Position numbers and translations under genes: made by a program. A stretch of 64,000 nt of DNA from an uncultured Flavobacterium sp. Its GTDB lineage: Bacteria > Bacteroidota > Bacteroidia > Flavobacteriales > Flavobacteriaceae. Every line of letters starts with the position of its first letter. The stretch's first letter is position 1. A model generated the notes under the pieces. That model was given only the letters and a program-made list of their open reading frames with translations, ran no database searches and had not been told where the DNA came from. Location: positions 50,436 to 114,435 of the forward strand of contig CALTVC010000013.1 in assembly GCA_943912855.1 (NCBI GenBank). Reading direction: 5' to 3'. Positions 18,641-27,037 of the stretch are shown here, one piece after another.

Positions 18641-18805
18641 TTATTGCTCAAGCTTTTTCTGGGCTTGCTTCTCTTTTACCAGCTCTACCGTTGCGCCTCC
18701 TACCCAGTAGAATACGAAGCTAACAAGGAACATCATAAGCCAAAAGCCTATGGTAGCAATGGTAAGGAATAGAAGAAAACCTAAGTACTCTTGAAATTCA
18801 AACAT
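18641..18805 (-). CDS. 54-residue single-span membrane protein, unknown function
   Basis: Starts MFEFQEYLGFLLFLTIATIG, has one or two closely spaced hydrophobic helices covering residues 8-38, and a basic, Gln-rich tail (VKEKQAQKKLEQ). A longer reading from 18889 exists, but a strong promoter (-7 box at 18833-18840) lies inside that extension, so its extra codons would not be transcribed; the 54-residue form is therefore chosen. It is monocistronic, with its own promoter and terminator, which supports a real gene. I do not recognise a family; it resembles small envelope proteins of Flavobacteriaceae in general layout only. Confidence 0.72.
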   Translation of the reverse strand: MFEFQEYLGFLLFLTIATIGFWLMMFLVSFVFYWVGGATVELVKEKQAQKKLEQ

Positions 18806-18832
18806 GTTTTCCGGAAATTTTGAATTATGCAC

Positions 18833-18863
18833 CAAATATAAGGCAAATGTTTTGTTAAAACAA
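18833..18863 (-). promoter_or_regulatory. Promoter of the 54-residue membrane protein gene
   Basis: On the minus strand TTG (18861-18863), 20 nt, then TATATTTG (18833-18840): a full match to TTG-N17-23-TAnnTTTG. The start of transcription would fall near 18826, about 20 nt before the ATG at 18805, and downstream of the alternative start at 18889. Confidence 0.82.
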
Positions 18864-18931
18864 CCAAAACACTGAGAAAACTTCATCAAAAATTAATCAC
18901 GAAATCATTTTCTTAAAGAATCTTTATTCCG

Positions 18932-18939
18932 TAATTTTG
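18932..18939 (+). promoter_or_regulatory. Candidate -7 box for fumC
   Basis: TAATTTTG fits TAnnTTTG and lies 92 nt before the fumC ATG, which would give a leader of about 85 nt. No clear -33 element was seen. Confidence 0.45.
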
Positions 18940-19031
18940 GCTGGCTTTATACCTTACGCACAGCGTCAGGCAGTTAAAAGAGCCATTAACCTAAATTTTA
19001 TAACATACAAACCATAAAACATTTTTTTAAA

Positions 19032-20429
19032 ATGGAATACAGGATTGAAAAAGACACTATGGGTGAAGTGCAGGTACCGGCAGATAAGTACTGGGGTGCA
19101 CAAACCGAACGTTCGCGTAACAACTTTAAGATAGGCCCATCTGGCTCAATGCCAAAGGAAATCGTAGAAGGTTTTGCCTACCTTAAAAAAGCAGCTGCTT
19201 ACGCTAACCATGACCTTGGTGTTCTTAGCGCTGAAAAGCGTGATGCCATAGGCCAGGTGTGCGACGAAATACTTGAAGGCAAGCTAGACAGCGAGTTTCC
19301 GCTTGTAATATGGCAAACCGGTTCAGGTACGCAGAGTAACATGAACGTGAACGAAGTAGTGGCTAACAGGGCTCAGGTACTTGCCGGAGGTAAAATAGGT
19401 GAAGGCGAACCGGTACTGAAAGCTAATGACGACGTAAACAAGTCGCAATCCAGCAACGATACCTACCCTACAGGTATGCACATTGCCGCTTACAAAGCTG
19501 TAGTAGAAGTTACACTTCCGGGTGTAGAGAAACTTCGTGATACACTTAAAGCGAAATCTGCTGAGTATATGAACGTGGTTAAGATAGGCCGTACGCACCT
19601 TATGGATGCTACTCCCCTAACCCTTGGACAGGAACTTAGCGGTTATGTAGCCCAACTTAACTATGGTATCAAAGCTGTTAAAAACACACTGGAACACCTT
19701 GGCGAACTTGCCCTTGGTGGTACTGCCGTAGGTACGGGTCTTAACACTCCTGAAGGTTATGATGTAAAAGTAGCCGAGTACATCGCTAAATTTACAGGCC
19801 ACCCATTTGTAACAGCTCCTAATAAATTTGAAGCACTTGCAAGCCACGACGCTATTGTAGAAACACATGGTGCACTAAAACAACTTGCTGTTTCTCTTAA
19901 TAAGATAGCTAACGACATTCGTATGCTTGCTTCTGGTCCTCGTTCTGGTATTGGTGAAATACTTATCCCTGAAAACGAGCCGGGTTCATCTATCATGCCG
20001 GGTAAAGTAAACCCTACACAATGTGAGGCACTTACAATGGTGTGTGCTCAGGTTATGGGTAATGATGTTGCTATTACTATTGGTGGTACGCAAGGTCATT
20101 ATGAATTGAACGTATTTAAACCACTTATGGCAGCTAATTTCCTTCAGTCGGCTCGCCTTCTTGGTGACGCATGTGTGTCTTTTGATGAGCACTGTGCACA
20201 AGGCATTGAGCCAAACTACACTCGTATTAAGGAGCTTGTAGACAACTCTCTGATGCTTGTTACCGCGCTTAACACAAAAATTGGTTACTACAAAGCTGCT
20301 GAGATTGCACAAACTGCACACAAAAACGGTACTACACTTAAAGACGAAGCTGTTCGCCTTGGTTATGTAACTCCTGAAGATTTTGACGCTTGGGTTAAAC
20401 CGGAAGATATGGTTGGTTCACTTAAATAG
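19032..20429 (+). CDS. fumC: Fumarate hydratase, class II
   Basis: Converts fumarate and malate in the TCA cycle; an iron-independent homotetramer of 465 residues. It starts YRIEKDTMGEVQVPADKYWGAQTERS, has WQTGSGTQSNMNVNEV (about 96-111), the region GRTHLMDATPLTLGQE with the catalytic His, and the fumarase/aspartase signature GSSIMPGKVNPTQCEA. All catalytic elements are present, and the sequence clearly separates it from aspartase and argininosuccinate lyase. A strong terminator follows, so it is monocistronic. Confidence 0.97.
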   Translation: MEYRIEKDTMGEVQVPADKYWGAQTERSRNNFKIGPSGSMPKEIVEGFAYLKKAAAYANHDLGVLSAEKRDAIGQVCDEILEGKLDSEFPLVIWQTGSGTQSNMNVNEVVANRAQVLAGGKIGEGEPVLKANDDVNKSQSSNDTYPTGMHIAAYKAVVEVTLPGVEKLRDTLKAKSAEYMNVVKIGRTHLMDATPLTLGQELSGYVAQLNYGIKAVKNTLEHLGELALGGTAVGTGLNTPEGYDVKVAEYIAKFTGHPFVTAPNKFEALASHDAIVETHGALKQLAVSLNKIANDIRMLASGPRSGIGEILIPENEPGSSIMPGKVNPTQCEALTMVCAQVMGNDVAITIGGTQGHYELNVFKPLMAANFLQSARLLGDACVSFDEHCAQGIEPNYTRIKELVDNSLMLVTALNTKIGYYKAAEIAQTAHKNGTTLKDEAVRLGYVTPEDFDAWVKPEDMVGSLK

Positions 20430-20450
20430 TAATCCATCTTTATATAATAC

Positions 20451-20479
20451 AAAAGCAGCTCTTTAGGGCTGCTTTTTTT
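20451..20479 (+). terminator. Terminator of fumC
   Basis: Nine-bp perfect stem AAAAGCAGC/GCTGCTTTT (20451-20459 with 20468-20476), 8-nt loop, T run to 20479. It begins 22 nt after the stop. Confidence 0.87.
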
Positions 20480-20518
20480 GTTAAGGGTAATTTAAACCGT
20501 TTACAATCAAAATGTTTT

Positions 20519-21595
20519 ATGGCTAATTTTAGGAAAAACTACACCATGAAAGACATTGCCCGTCGTTTTCCTGAAAACCCCATACTAATACCTAATGACA
20601 TCAATCCTAGTAACTATGGACTTAATGTTATTTGCCTGCTAAATCCGGGAGTATTTACCTTTGAGGGAAAAACCTGGCTGCTTATTCGCGTGGCTGAAAA
20701 CGTAGCTCCTAAAGACGGCATGATTTCATTTCCTGTATTGGATGAACAGGGAAACATTGATGTGCTTGACGTAGCCGAAGATGATGAAAGCCTGGATGCA
20801 TCTGATCCAAGGGTAATGAACTACAAAGGCCAGGATTACCTCACTACCCTATCGCACCTACGATTAGTTTGCAGTGATAATGGCATACACTTCTATGAAC
20901 CTGAAAACATAAAAACAATACTCACAGGACAGGGCACCTCAGAAAGCTTCGGCATAGAAGATTGCAGGGTCTCTAAAGTTGAAGATACCTATTACCTTAC
21001 CTACACAGCAGTATCGGCAAGCGGTGTGGGCGTTGGACTAAGAACAACCAAAGACTGGATTAACTTTGAGAGCTTCGGGATGATATTCCCTCCCCACAAT
21101 AAAGACTGCGCTATTTTTGAGGAAAATATAAACGGAAAATTCTACGCCCTACATCGACCGAGTAGTATACAACTTGGCGGAAACTATATCTGGATTTCAG
21201 AATCTCCCGATGGTATTCATTGGGGCAATCATCAATGCATAATAAAAACCAGGAAAAACCATTGGGACAATGCACGTGTAGGTGCCGGTGCTGCTCCCAT
21301 AAAAACTGATAAAGGCTGGCTGGAAATTTATCACGGAGCTAACGAAAACAATTTGTATTGCTTGGGGGCTTTCCTTATGGATTTAAACAATCCTTACAAA
21401 GTTATTTCAAGGACTACCTTACCTATTATGGTACCAACAGAAGAATATGAATTGACAGGCTTCTTTGGGCAGGTAGTGTTTACTAACGGCCATATTGTAA
21501 ACGGCGATGAACTTACCATTTACTACGGTGCTGCCGATGAGTTTGTGTGCGGTGCTAAATTCTCCATAGCCGAAATCCTAAACCTACTCGAATAA
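20519..21595 (+). CDS. GH130-family mannoside phosphorylase
   Basis: A 358-residue five-bladed beta-propeller enzyme of glycoside hydrolase family 130. Most members split beta-mannosides with phosphate and release alpha-mannose 1-phosphate; a few hydrolyse. Visible motifs: SDPRVM with Asp96 (family proton-donor region), GIEDCRV at 146-151, KDCAIFEE at 195-202, LHRPSS at 211-216 with a phosphate-binding Arg/His pair, and EIYHGANENN at 269-278. No signal peptide, so it acts in the cytoplasm. It may work with the GT4 fusion protein 2.9 kb downstream. The exact linkage used as substrate (beta-1,4 or beta-1,2) cannot be told by eye. Confidence 0.87.
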   Translation: MANFRKNYTMKDIARRFPENPILIPNDINPSNYGLNVICLLNPGVFTFEGKTWLLIRVAENVAPKDGMISFPVLDEQGNIDVLDVAEDDESLDASDPRVMNYKGQDYLTTLSHLRLVCSDNGIHFYEPENIKTILTGQGTSESFGIEDCRVSKVEDTYYLTYTAVSASGVGVGLRTTKDWINFESFGMIFPPHNKDCAIFEENINGKFYALHRPSSIQLGGNYIWISESPDGIHWGNHQCIIKTRKNHWDNARVGAGAAPIKTDKGWLEIYHGANENNLYCLGAFLMDLNNPYKVISRTTLPIMVPTEEYELTGFFGQVVFTNGHIVNGDELTIYYGAADEFVCGAKFSIAEILNLLE

Positions 21596-21596
21596 A

Positions 21597-21620
21597 AAAG
21601 CCACCCGTAAGGATGGCTTT
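21597..21620. terminator. Shared terminator between GH130 and glnA
   Basis: Ten-bp stem with one mismatch (21597-21606 with 21611-21620), 4-nt loop, placed between the two convergent genes. A-runs and T-runs on both sides let it act in either direction. Confidence 0.7.
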
Positions 21621-21637
21621 ATATTTGGTAATTAAAA

Positions 21638-23827
21638 TTAGCGGGTAAAAAGTAGCTCCCTGTATTTGGTTAGTGGCCAAATTTCGTCGTCTACTACAAG
21701 CTCCAGCTTATCACAATGCCTCCTGATTACATCAAAGTAAGGCTTAACGTTATCGCAGTAAGCATGTGCCATTTCCTCAGAACTTCCAAGGGCATTAGCA
21801 GCCTTACGAGCTTCGGTCATTTCCTCAACTTTAGAGTTGATTTCGGCAATGTGACCAGAGATTTCACGGATAATAGTGATTTGCTCTTTTGCTACAGTTT
21901 CAAACTCAGCACCAAAGATTTCTTTAAGACCTTTTACGTTCTCGATGATTACGTTTTGGTAACGGATAGCTGTAGGTATAATGTGGTTACGGGCTATATC
22001 GCCTAACACACGACCTTCAATCTGAATCTTTTTGGTGTACTCTTCAAGCTCAATCTCATAACGGGCTTCAGCTTCTTTATGGTTCATTACACCAAGCTCG
22101 TCAAACAGGTTAAGCGCAGCTTCAGAAACTTTAGCCTTAAGTGCACCCGGAGTAGTTTTGTGGTTGCTCAGACCGCGTTTAGCGCCTTCTTCCTGCCACG
22201 CATCGCTGTAACCGTCGCCTTCAAACAAAATAGCTTTAGTTTCTTTGATGTATTCTCTAAGTACGTTAAAGATAGCATCATCTTTCTTCATGTCTTTGCC
22301 ATCAATAAGCGCATCTACTTCAGCTTTAAAGTCGATTAGCTGTTTTGCCATAATAGCGTTAACTATAGTCATGGCATTTGCACAGTTAGCAGAAGAACCT
22401 ACCGCACGGAACTCAAACTTGTTACCTGTAAAGGCAAACGGAGACGTACGATTCCTGTCTGTATTATCTAGCAATACATCCGGAATTTTACCTACCACGT
22501 TAAGTTTAAGATCGGTTTTTTCTTCAGGAGAAAGTTTACCCGCAGAAACACCTTCTAGCTCAGCAAGTACTTTCGTAAGTTGCTCACCAATGAATACCGA
22601 TATAATAGCAGGAGGAGCTTCGTTAGCACCTAGCCTGTGGTCGTTACTAGCTGTAGCAATAGAAGCTCTTAATAGCTCTTCATACGTATAAACTGCTTTA
22701 ATGGTATTAATGAAGAATGTAAGGAACTGCAGGTTGCTCATAGGAGTTTTACCAGGTCCAAGCAGGTTAACACCTGTATCTGTAGCAAGACTCCAGTTGT
22801 TGTGCTTACCACTACCGTTTACACCTGCAAATGGTTTTTCGTGTAGTAGCACTTTAAAGTTATGACGCTCACCTACTTTTTGCATAACATCCATAAGTAG
22901 TGAGTTGTGGTCTACCGCAAGGTTAGCTTCTTCAAATATAGGCGCAAGTTCAAACTGGTTAGGCGCAACTTCGTTGTGGCGGGTTTTTACCGGCACACCA
23001 AGTAGCATACACTCGTTTTCAAGGTCGCGCATATAGTTAAGGATCCTTGTAGGGATAGAACCAAAATAGTGGTCTTCAAGCTGCTGGCCTTTTGCAGAAG
23101 CATGACCAAGAAGCGTACGACCTGTAAGGGTAATATCTGGCCTTGAAGCAGCAAGAGCTGTATCTATAAGGAAGTATTCCTGCTCCCACCCAAGGGTTGC
23201 AGTTACTTTTTTCACGTTTTTATCAAAGTACTGACATACTGCTGTTGCAGCATCATCTACAGCAGAAAGCGCTCGTAGTAGTGGTGCTTTGTAGTCTAGT
23301 GCTTCACCTGTGTACGATACGAATACGGTAGGAATACAAAGTGTAGTACCATAAATGAAAGCAGGAGAAGTTGGGTCCCATGCAGTATAACCACGGGCTT
23401 CAAAAGTATTACGGATACCACCGTTAGGGAAGCTTGATGCATCCGGCTCTTGTTGTACAAGTTGGCTACCACCAAATTTTTCTACCGGGTCGCTACCGTC
23501 AAATGAAGTTTCGAAGAATGCATCATGTTTTTCGGCAGTAGTGCCTGTAAGTGGCTGAAACCAGTGTGTATAGTGAGTTACACCTTTACTAAGTGCCCAC
23601 TCTTTCATACCAAGGGCTATATAGTCGGCAAGTTTGCGGTCTATTTTTGTTCCATGCTGTACAGCGCTCTGTACTGCTTTGTAAGCTTCAGAAGTTAAAA
23701 ACTGACGCATTACTTTGTCATTAAATACGTTGCTTCCAAAAATTACCGATTTTCTGTCCAGCTCTTCTACATGTACCGGCTTTCTTCCGGCGGTCTGTTT
23801 GATGGCTTCAAAACGAAATGTTGACAT
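21638..23827 (-). CDS. glnA: Glutamine synthetase, type III
   Basis: Forms glutamine from glutamate, ammonia and ATP. The 729-residue length is that of the large dodecameric GSIII enzymes common in Bacteroidota. It begins MSTFRFEAIKQTAG and contains the GSIII signature region around KHDAFFETSFDGSDPVEKF, the active-site stretches LGWEQEYFLID, TRHNEVAPNQFELAPIFEEA and GVNGSGKHNNWS, and NRTSPFAFTGNKFEFRAVGS. The ATG at 23827 is chosen over an upstream one at 23905 because a -7 box lies between them. It is convergent with GH130 and transcribed away from the GT4 fusion gene. Regulation by nitrogen supply is expected from the family but not visible here. Confidence 0.95.
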   Translation of the reverse strand: MSTFRFEAIKQTAGRKPVHVEELDRKSVIFGSNVFNDKVMRQFLTSEAYKAVQSAVQHGTKIDRKLADYIALGMKEWALSKGVTHYTHWFQPLTGTTAEKHDAFFETSFDGSDPVEKFGGSQLVQQEPDASSFPNGGIRNTFEARGYTAWDPTSPAFIYGTTLCIPTVFVSYTGEALDYKAPLLRALSAVDDAATAVCQYFDKNVKKVTATLGWEQEYFLIDTALAASRPDITLTGRTLLGHASAKGQQLEDHYFGSIPTRILNYMRDLENECMLLGVPVKTRHNEVAPNQFELAPIFEEANLAVDHNSLLMDVMQKVGERHNFKVLLHEKPFAGVNGSGKHNNWSLATDTGVNLLGPGKTPMSNLQFLTFFINTIKAVYTYEELLRASIATASNDHRLGANEAPPAIISVFIGEQLTKVLAELEGVSAGKLSPEEKTDLKLNVVGKIPDVLLDNTDRNRTSPFAFTGNKFEFRAVGSSANCANAMTIVNAIMAKQLIDFKAEVDALIDGKDMKKDDAIFNVLREYIKETKAILFEGDGYSDAWQEEGAKRGLSNHKTTPGALKAKVSEAALNLFDELGVMNHKEAEARYEIELEEYTKKIQIEGRVLGDIARNHIIPTAIRYQNVIIENVKGLKEIFGAEFETVAKEQITIIREISGHIAEINSKVEEMTEARKAANALGSSEEMAHAYCDNVKPYFDVIRRHCDKLELVVDDEIWPLTKYRELLFTR

Positions 23828-23870
23828 GAAACTTATGTTGTTTAAAGTTAATGATAGATTAAAACCTGTG

Positions 23871-23878
23871 CAAATGTA
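23871..23878 (-). promoter_or_regulatory. Candidate -7 box for glnA
   Basis: The minus strand reads TACATTTG, a full match to TAnnTTTG, 43 nt before the glnA ATG at 23827. A -33 TTG is not evident. A 6-bp inverted repeat (23904-23909 with 23919-23924) lies just upstream and could be an operator. Confidence 0.55.
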
Positions 23879-24491
23879 CAAAAAAATATTAATTTCATTA
23901 CACACCCCTGTTTTTTGAAGGGGTATTAATAGCTATTTTTTAAACAAAACGAAAAAAGCCCCAAAAACAAGTGGCTTAATAAAAATTAACACCGTTTTCG
24001 TGCAATGCCGTCATAAATTATTATTATATTTATGTGCTAGGGTAAATATACAACGATTTTTTTGATGAATTCTTACGTTAATATAAACGGATGGTTAAAA
24101 TTCACAAACCTTTGTTAAGTCAGTTAAATATTTACTAAGCAAATAGGCTTTGTTGCAGTCAATTGATAATTTGGCTCAAGAATTAAAGATGATGGTTCCG
24201 TATTGCCACGAGAGGCAGAAAAGAAACTCTTTTTCTTCATCTTTACAGATTGCTATAAAAACATCATTAAGATGTTTTTACTCACATACATTTTTTCAGG
24301 AGGGTATCCTGCAGTTAAACCCTCCACTTACTTTGATTATATGTTTTTTATAACGGGAATCAGTGTCCCGCAGATATTTACCCGGCAGTTTAAACATTGC
24401 CTGCACACTTGTTGTACTTGCACCGCAACATACAACAACACATCTAAAACACTGAAACAAAGCATAAAATCACTAAACACGATAAGTTACA
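23879..24491. other. Gene-free stretch with several hairpins upstream of the GT4 gene
   Basis: About 610 bases without a convincing gene; short open frames here lack family features. It holds several inverted repeats: ACCCCT/AGGGGT (23904-23924), a perfect 10-bp stem with a 5-nt loop (24256-24265 with 24271-24280), and a perfect 7-bp GGAGGGT/ACCCTCC stem (24299-24305 with 24319-24325). A weaker purine/pyrimidine hairpin lies near 24218-24240. The stretch may be a structured 5' leader or host a small RNA; no known riboswitch was recognised. Confidence 0.5.
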
Positions 24492-24499
24492 TAACTTTG
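24492..24499 (+). promoter_or_regulatory. TAnnTTTG box directly before the GT4 gene
   Basis: TAACTTTG matches the -7 consensus but ends only 2 nt before the first ATG at 24502. If used, transcription would start inside the first codons and translation would begin at a later ATG (24550 or 24595). No -33 element is evident, so it may be a chance match. Confidence 0.35.
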
Positions 24500-24501
24500 C
24501 C

Positions 24502-26862
24502 ATGAAAACCAGAAATAACTTAAATCAGAAATTCCAGCCCATAAGCAAGATGCTAGAGAACCTTGCTGTGGAAACCGGTACTTCACAAAGTGAAATGCTG
24601 CCGGAAATACTTGTAATAACCACATACCCTCCAAGACAGTGTGGCATTGCCACGTATTCTCAGGATTTAATTACAGCCATGAACAGCCATTATGTTGATT
24701 CATTCTCTATTAAGGTTTGCGCTATAGAAAGCAATAAAGAACAACACGAGTACACTGATTCTATAGTAAAATACAAGCTGAACACCAGCGAACCTGAGTC
24801 GTACAAAGAACTTGCCGGTGCCATTAATGCCGACCCTAATATTAAGGTTGTGCTTATGCAACATGAATTTGGGCTGGTGCACGAAACCGTAGCCGACTTT
24901 AATTTATTTCTAACAGCCGTAAAGAAACCCATTTCTGTAGTATTTCATACGGTACTACCGGGACCCAACGATGATTTAAGAAAAAACGTACAGCATATAC
25001 TGGACACCGTTCCTTCTGTAATAGTAATGACTAACAATGCGGCAGATATATTGGTACGCGATTACAATGTACCAAACCGCGATAAAATTACCGTTATAGC
25101 ACACGGCACTCACCTTATTAAGCACGGACGAAAAGAAGAACTTAAACAAAAATACGGATTTGCAGGAAGAACAATACTCTCTACATTTGGGCTGTTAAGC
25201 TCAGGAAAAAGCATAGAAACAACGCTGGACGCGCTACCAAGCATTGTAGATAAAAACCCTAATGTACTTTTCCTTATTATCGGCAAAACACACCCTACTG
25301 TGGTATTAAACGAAGGCGAGGTATATCGTGAGTTTCTGCAAAGTAAAATTGAAGAACACAAGCTTCAGAACAATGTATTGTTTATTAATAAGTATGTAGA
25401 TCTGAATGAGCTTTTAGAATATTTGCAACTAACCGACATTTACCTGTTTACCAGCAAAGATCCTAACCAAGCGGTAAGTGGCACCTTTTCGTATGCACTA
25501 AGCTGTGGCTGCCCTATTGTTTCTACCCCTATACCACACGCTAAGGAGGTACTTGCCGGAGATACCGGTATTACATTTGATTTTGGCAATTCAGAGCAAC
25601 TGGCACAGGCGGTTAACAAACTGTTGTTTGACCCGCAATTACGTGAGCGCATGGTGCTGAATGGCTTGCATAAAATAGTACACACCGCATGGGAAAACTC
25701 GGCGGTAAGCCACGCCAAGCTTTTGCAAAAAACAGCAGGAGAAGGTGCTATAAAACTGGAGTACCGCAACCCAAAAGTTAAGCTTGACCAAATTAAGAGT
25801 ATGACTACTGATTTTGGCTACATACAGTTCTCTAAACTTAACGTGCCCGACCTTGATTCAGGTTATACCATAGACGACAATGCACGTGCTATGATAGCCA
25901 TGGGCATGTATTATAAAAAGTACCGTGAAGCCGATACAATTAAATATATCAACATATATTTAAACTATATTCAGTTTTGCCAACAAGCTGATGGCAAGTT
26001 TTATAACTATATAGATGTAAACAAACACTTCACTCCTCAAAATTATAACGAAAACCTTGAAGACTGTACCGGTCGCGCTATGTGGGCATTGGGTTACATC
26101 ATATCTTTAAACAGTGTTTTACCCAAAGCAATGATAGCCAAAGCAACTGCTATCTTCCAAAAATCATTGCCGTATACTAAAACAATGTACTCTACCAGGG
26201 CTATGGCTTTTGTAATAAAAGGACTATATTATTACAATCGTCAGGTTAAAGATGAGGACACAACCATCTACATGAAAATGTTTGCCGACCGCATGGTGAA
26301 AATGTACCGTCATGAAGCCGAAAAGAACTGGAAATGGTTTGAAGGATATCTTACATACGCCAACAGTGTTTTACCGGAAGCGTTACTGCTTTGCTATGCC
26401 GTAACCGGAGAACACGAATACAGTGAAGTGGCACGAGAATCGTTTGACTTTTTATTATCTCAAACCTTTACAGGCGACAGAATACGCGTAGTATCTAACC
26501 GCACATGGCAGGTTAAAGGTCAGGAGAAAGACCAGTATGGGGAGCAACCTATTGATGTAGCTTATACCATCCTGGCATTAAGAAAATTCCACGACATATA
26601 TAAAAACAGTATGTACCTGGACAAGCTGGAAACTGCTTTCAACTGGTTCTTAGGTAACAACCATCTGCAACACGTAATTTACAATCCATGTACAGGCGGT
26701 TGTTTTGATGGGCTTGAAGAACACAGCGTTAACCTTAACCAGGGAGCAGAAAGCACCATAAGCTATCTTATGGCAAGGCTTACCATTACAAAATACTTCG
26801 GAAATCCAGACCACGTTTACTTCCGCAGGAAATCACGCGGGTCTAAAGCCGGGGCAATCTAA
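24502..26862 (+). CDS. GT4 glycosyltransferase fused to a C-terminal helical (six-hairpin-like) domain
   Basis: A 786-residue cytoplasmic protein. Residues about 33-410 form a GT-B glycosyltransferase of family 4: EILVITTYPPRQCGIATYSQDL at the N-terminal nucleotide fold, TFGLLSSGKSIETTLDALP in the second domain, and the donor-binding region GTFSYALSCGCPIVSTPIPHAKEVLAG. Residues about 425-786 form an all-helical repeat domain with DNARAMIAM, EDCTGRAMWALGY, WKWFEGYLTYANSVLPEALL and a terminal GQ(E)-rich part, like the (alpha/alpha)6 barrels of carbohydrate-active enzymes. The start may be later (residue 17 or 32). With GH130 nearby it may build or edit a mannose-containing glycan; this is inference. 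Confidence 0.8.
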   Translation: MKTRNNLNQKFQPISKMLENLAVETGTSQSEMLPEILVITTYPPRQCGIATYSQDLITAMNSHYVDSFSIKVCAIESNKEQHEYTDSIVKYKLNTSEPESYKELAGAINADPNIKVVLMQHEFGLVHETVADFNLFLTAVKKPISVVFHTVLPGPNDDLRKNVQHILDTVPSVIVMTNNAADILVRDYNVPNRDKITVIAHGTHLIKHGRKEELKQKYGFAGRTILSTFGLLSSGKSIETTLDALPSIVDKNPNVLFLIIGKTHPTVVLNEGEVYREFLQSKIEEHKLQNNVLFINKYVDLNELLEYLQLTDIYLFTSKDPNQAVSGTFSYALSCGCPIVSTPIPHAKEVLAGDTGITFDFGNSEQLAQAVNKLLFDPQLRERMVLNGLHKIVHTAWENSAVSHAKLLQKTAGEGAIKLEYRNPKVKLDQIKSMTTDFGYIQFSKLNVPDLDSGYTIDDNARAMIAMGMYYKKYREADTIKYINIYLNYIQFCQQADGKFYNYIDVNKHFTPQNYNENLEDCTGRAMWALGYIISLNSVLPKAMIAKATAIFQKSLPYTKTMYSTRAMAFVIKGLYYYNRQVKDEDTTIYMKMFADRMVKMYRHEAEKNWKWFEGYLTYANSVLPEALLLCYAVTGEHEYSEVARESFDFLLSQTFTGDRIRVVSNRTWQVKGQEKDQYGEQPIDVAYTILALRKFHDIYKNSMYLDKLETAFNWFLGNNHLQHVIYNPCTGGCFDGLEEHSVNLNQGAESTISYLMARLTITKYFGNPDHVYFRRKSRGSKAGAI

Positions 26863-26911
26863 ACCATTATCATGAAAAATCAGCTTTATCATCATACGAT
26901 GAAAAGCTCTT

Positions 26912-26940
26912 AAAAGCATCCTGTACAAGGGTGCTTTTTT
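26912..26940 (+). terminator. Terminator of the GT4 fusion gene
   Basis: Ten-bp stem with one G-T pair (26912-26921 with 26929-26938), 7-nt loop and a T run. It begins 50 nt after the stop. Confidence 0.83.
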
Positions 26941-26984
26941 GTTTGTGCAATAATTAACAAAGCTTTAGGGTTATAGAGAAACAT

Positions 26985-27019
26985 TTGCTTTTAAACAATG
27001 ATAAAAAAGTGTATTTTTA
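26985..27019 (+). promoter_or_regulatory. Candidate promoter of the CNB-CBS-DUF294 gene
   Basis: TTG at 26985-26987 and TATTTTTA at 27012-27019 (last base differs from TAnnTTTG), spaced by 24 nt. Transcription would start about 12 nt before the ATG at 27038. Confidence 0.4.
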
Positions 27020-27037
27020 TCGTAAAATCGACTATTG

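Noticed and set aside
21638..23905. Longer glnA reading starting at 23905
   Set aside because: The extension includes a -7 box at 23871-23878 and is not typical of GSIII enzymes, which start near MSTFRFEAI.
24150..24505. Two overlapping short frames upstream of the GT4 gene
   Set aside because: Composition unlike neighbours and no recognised domain; both run over hairpins and one into the start of the GT4 gene.
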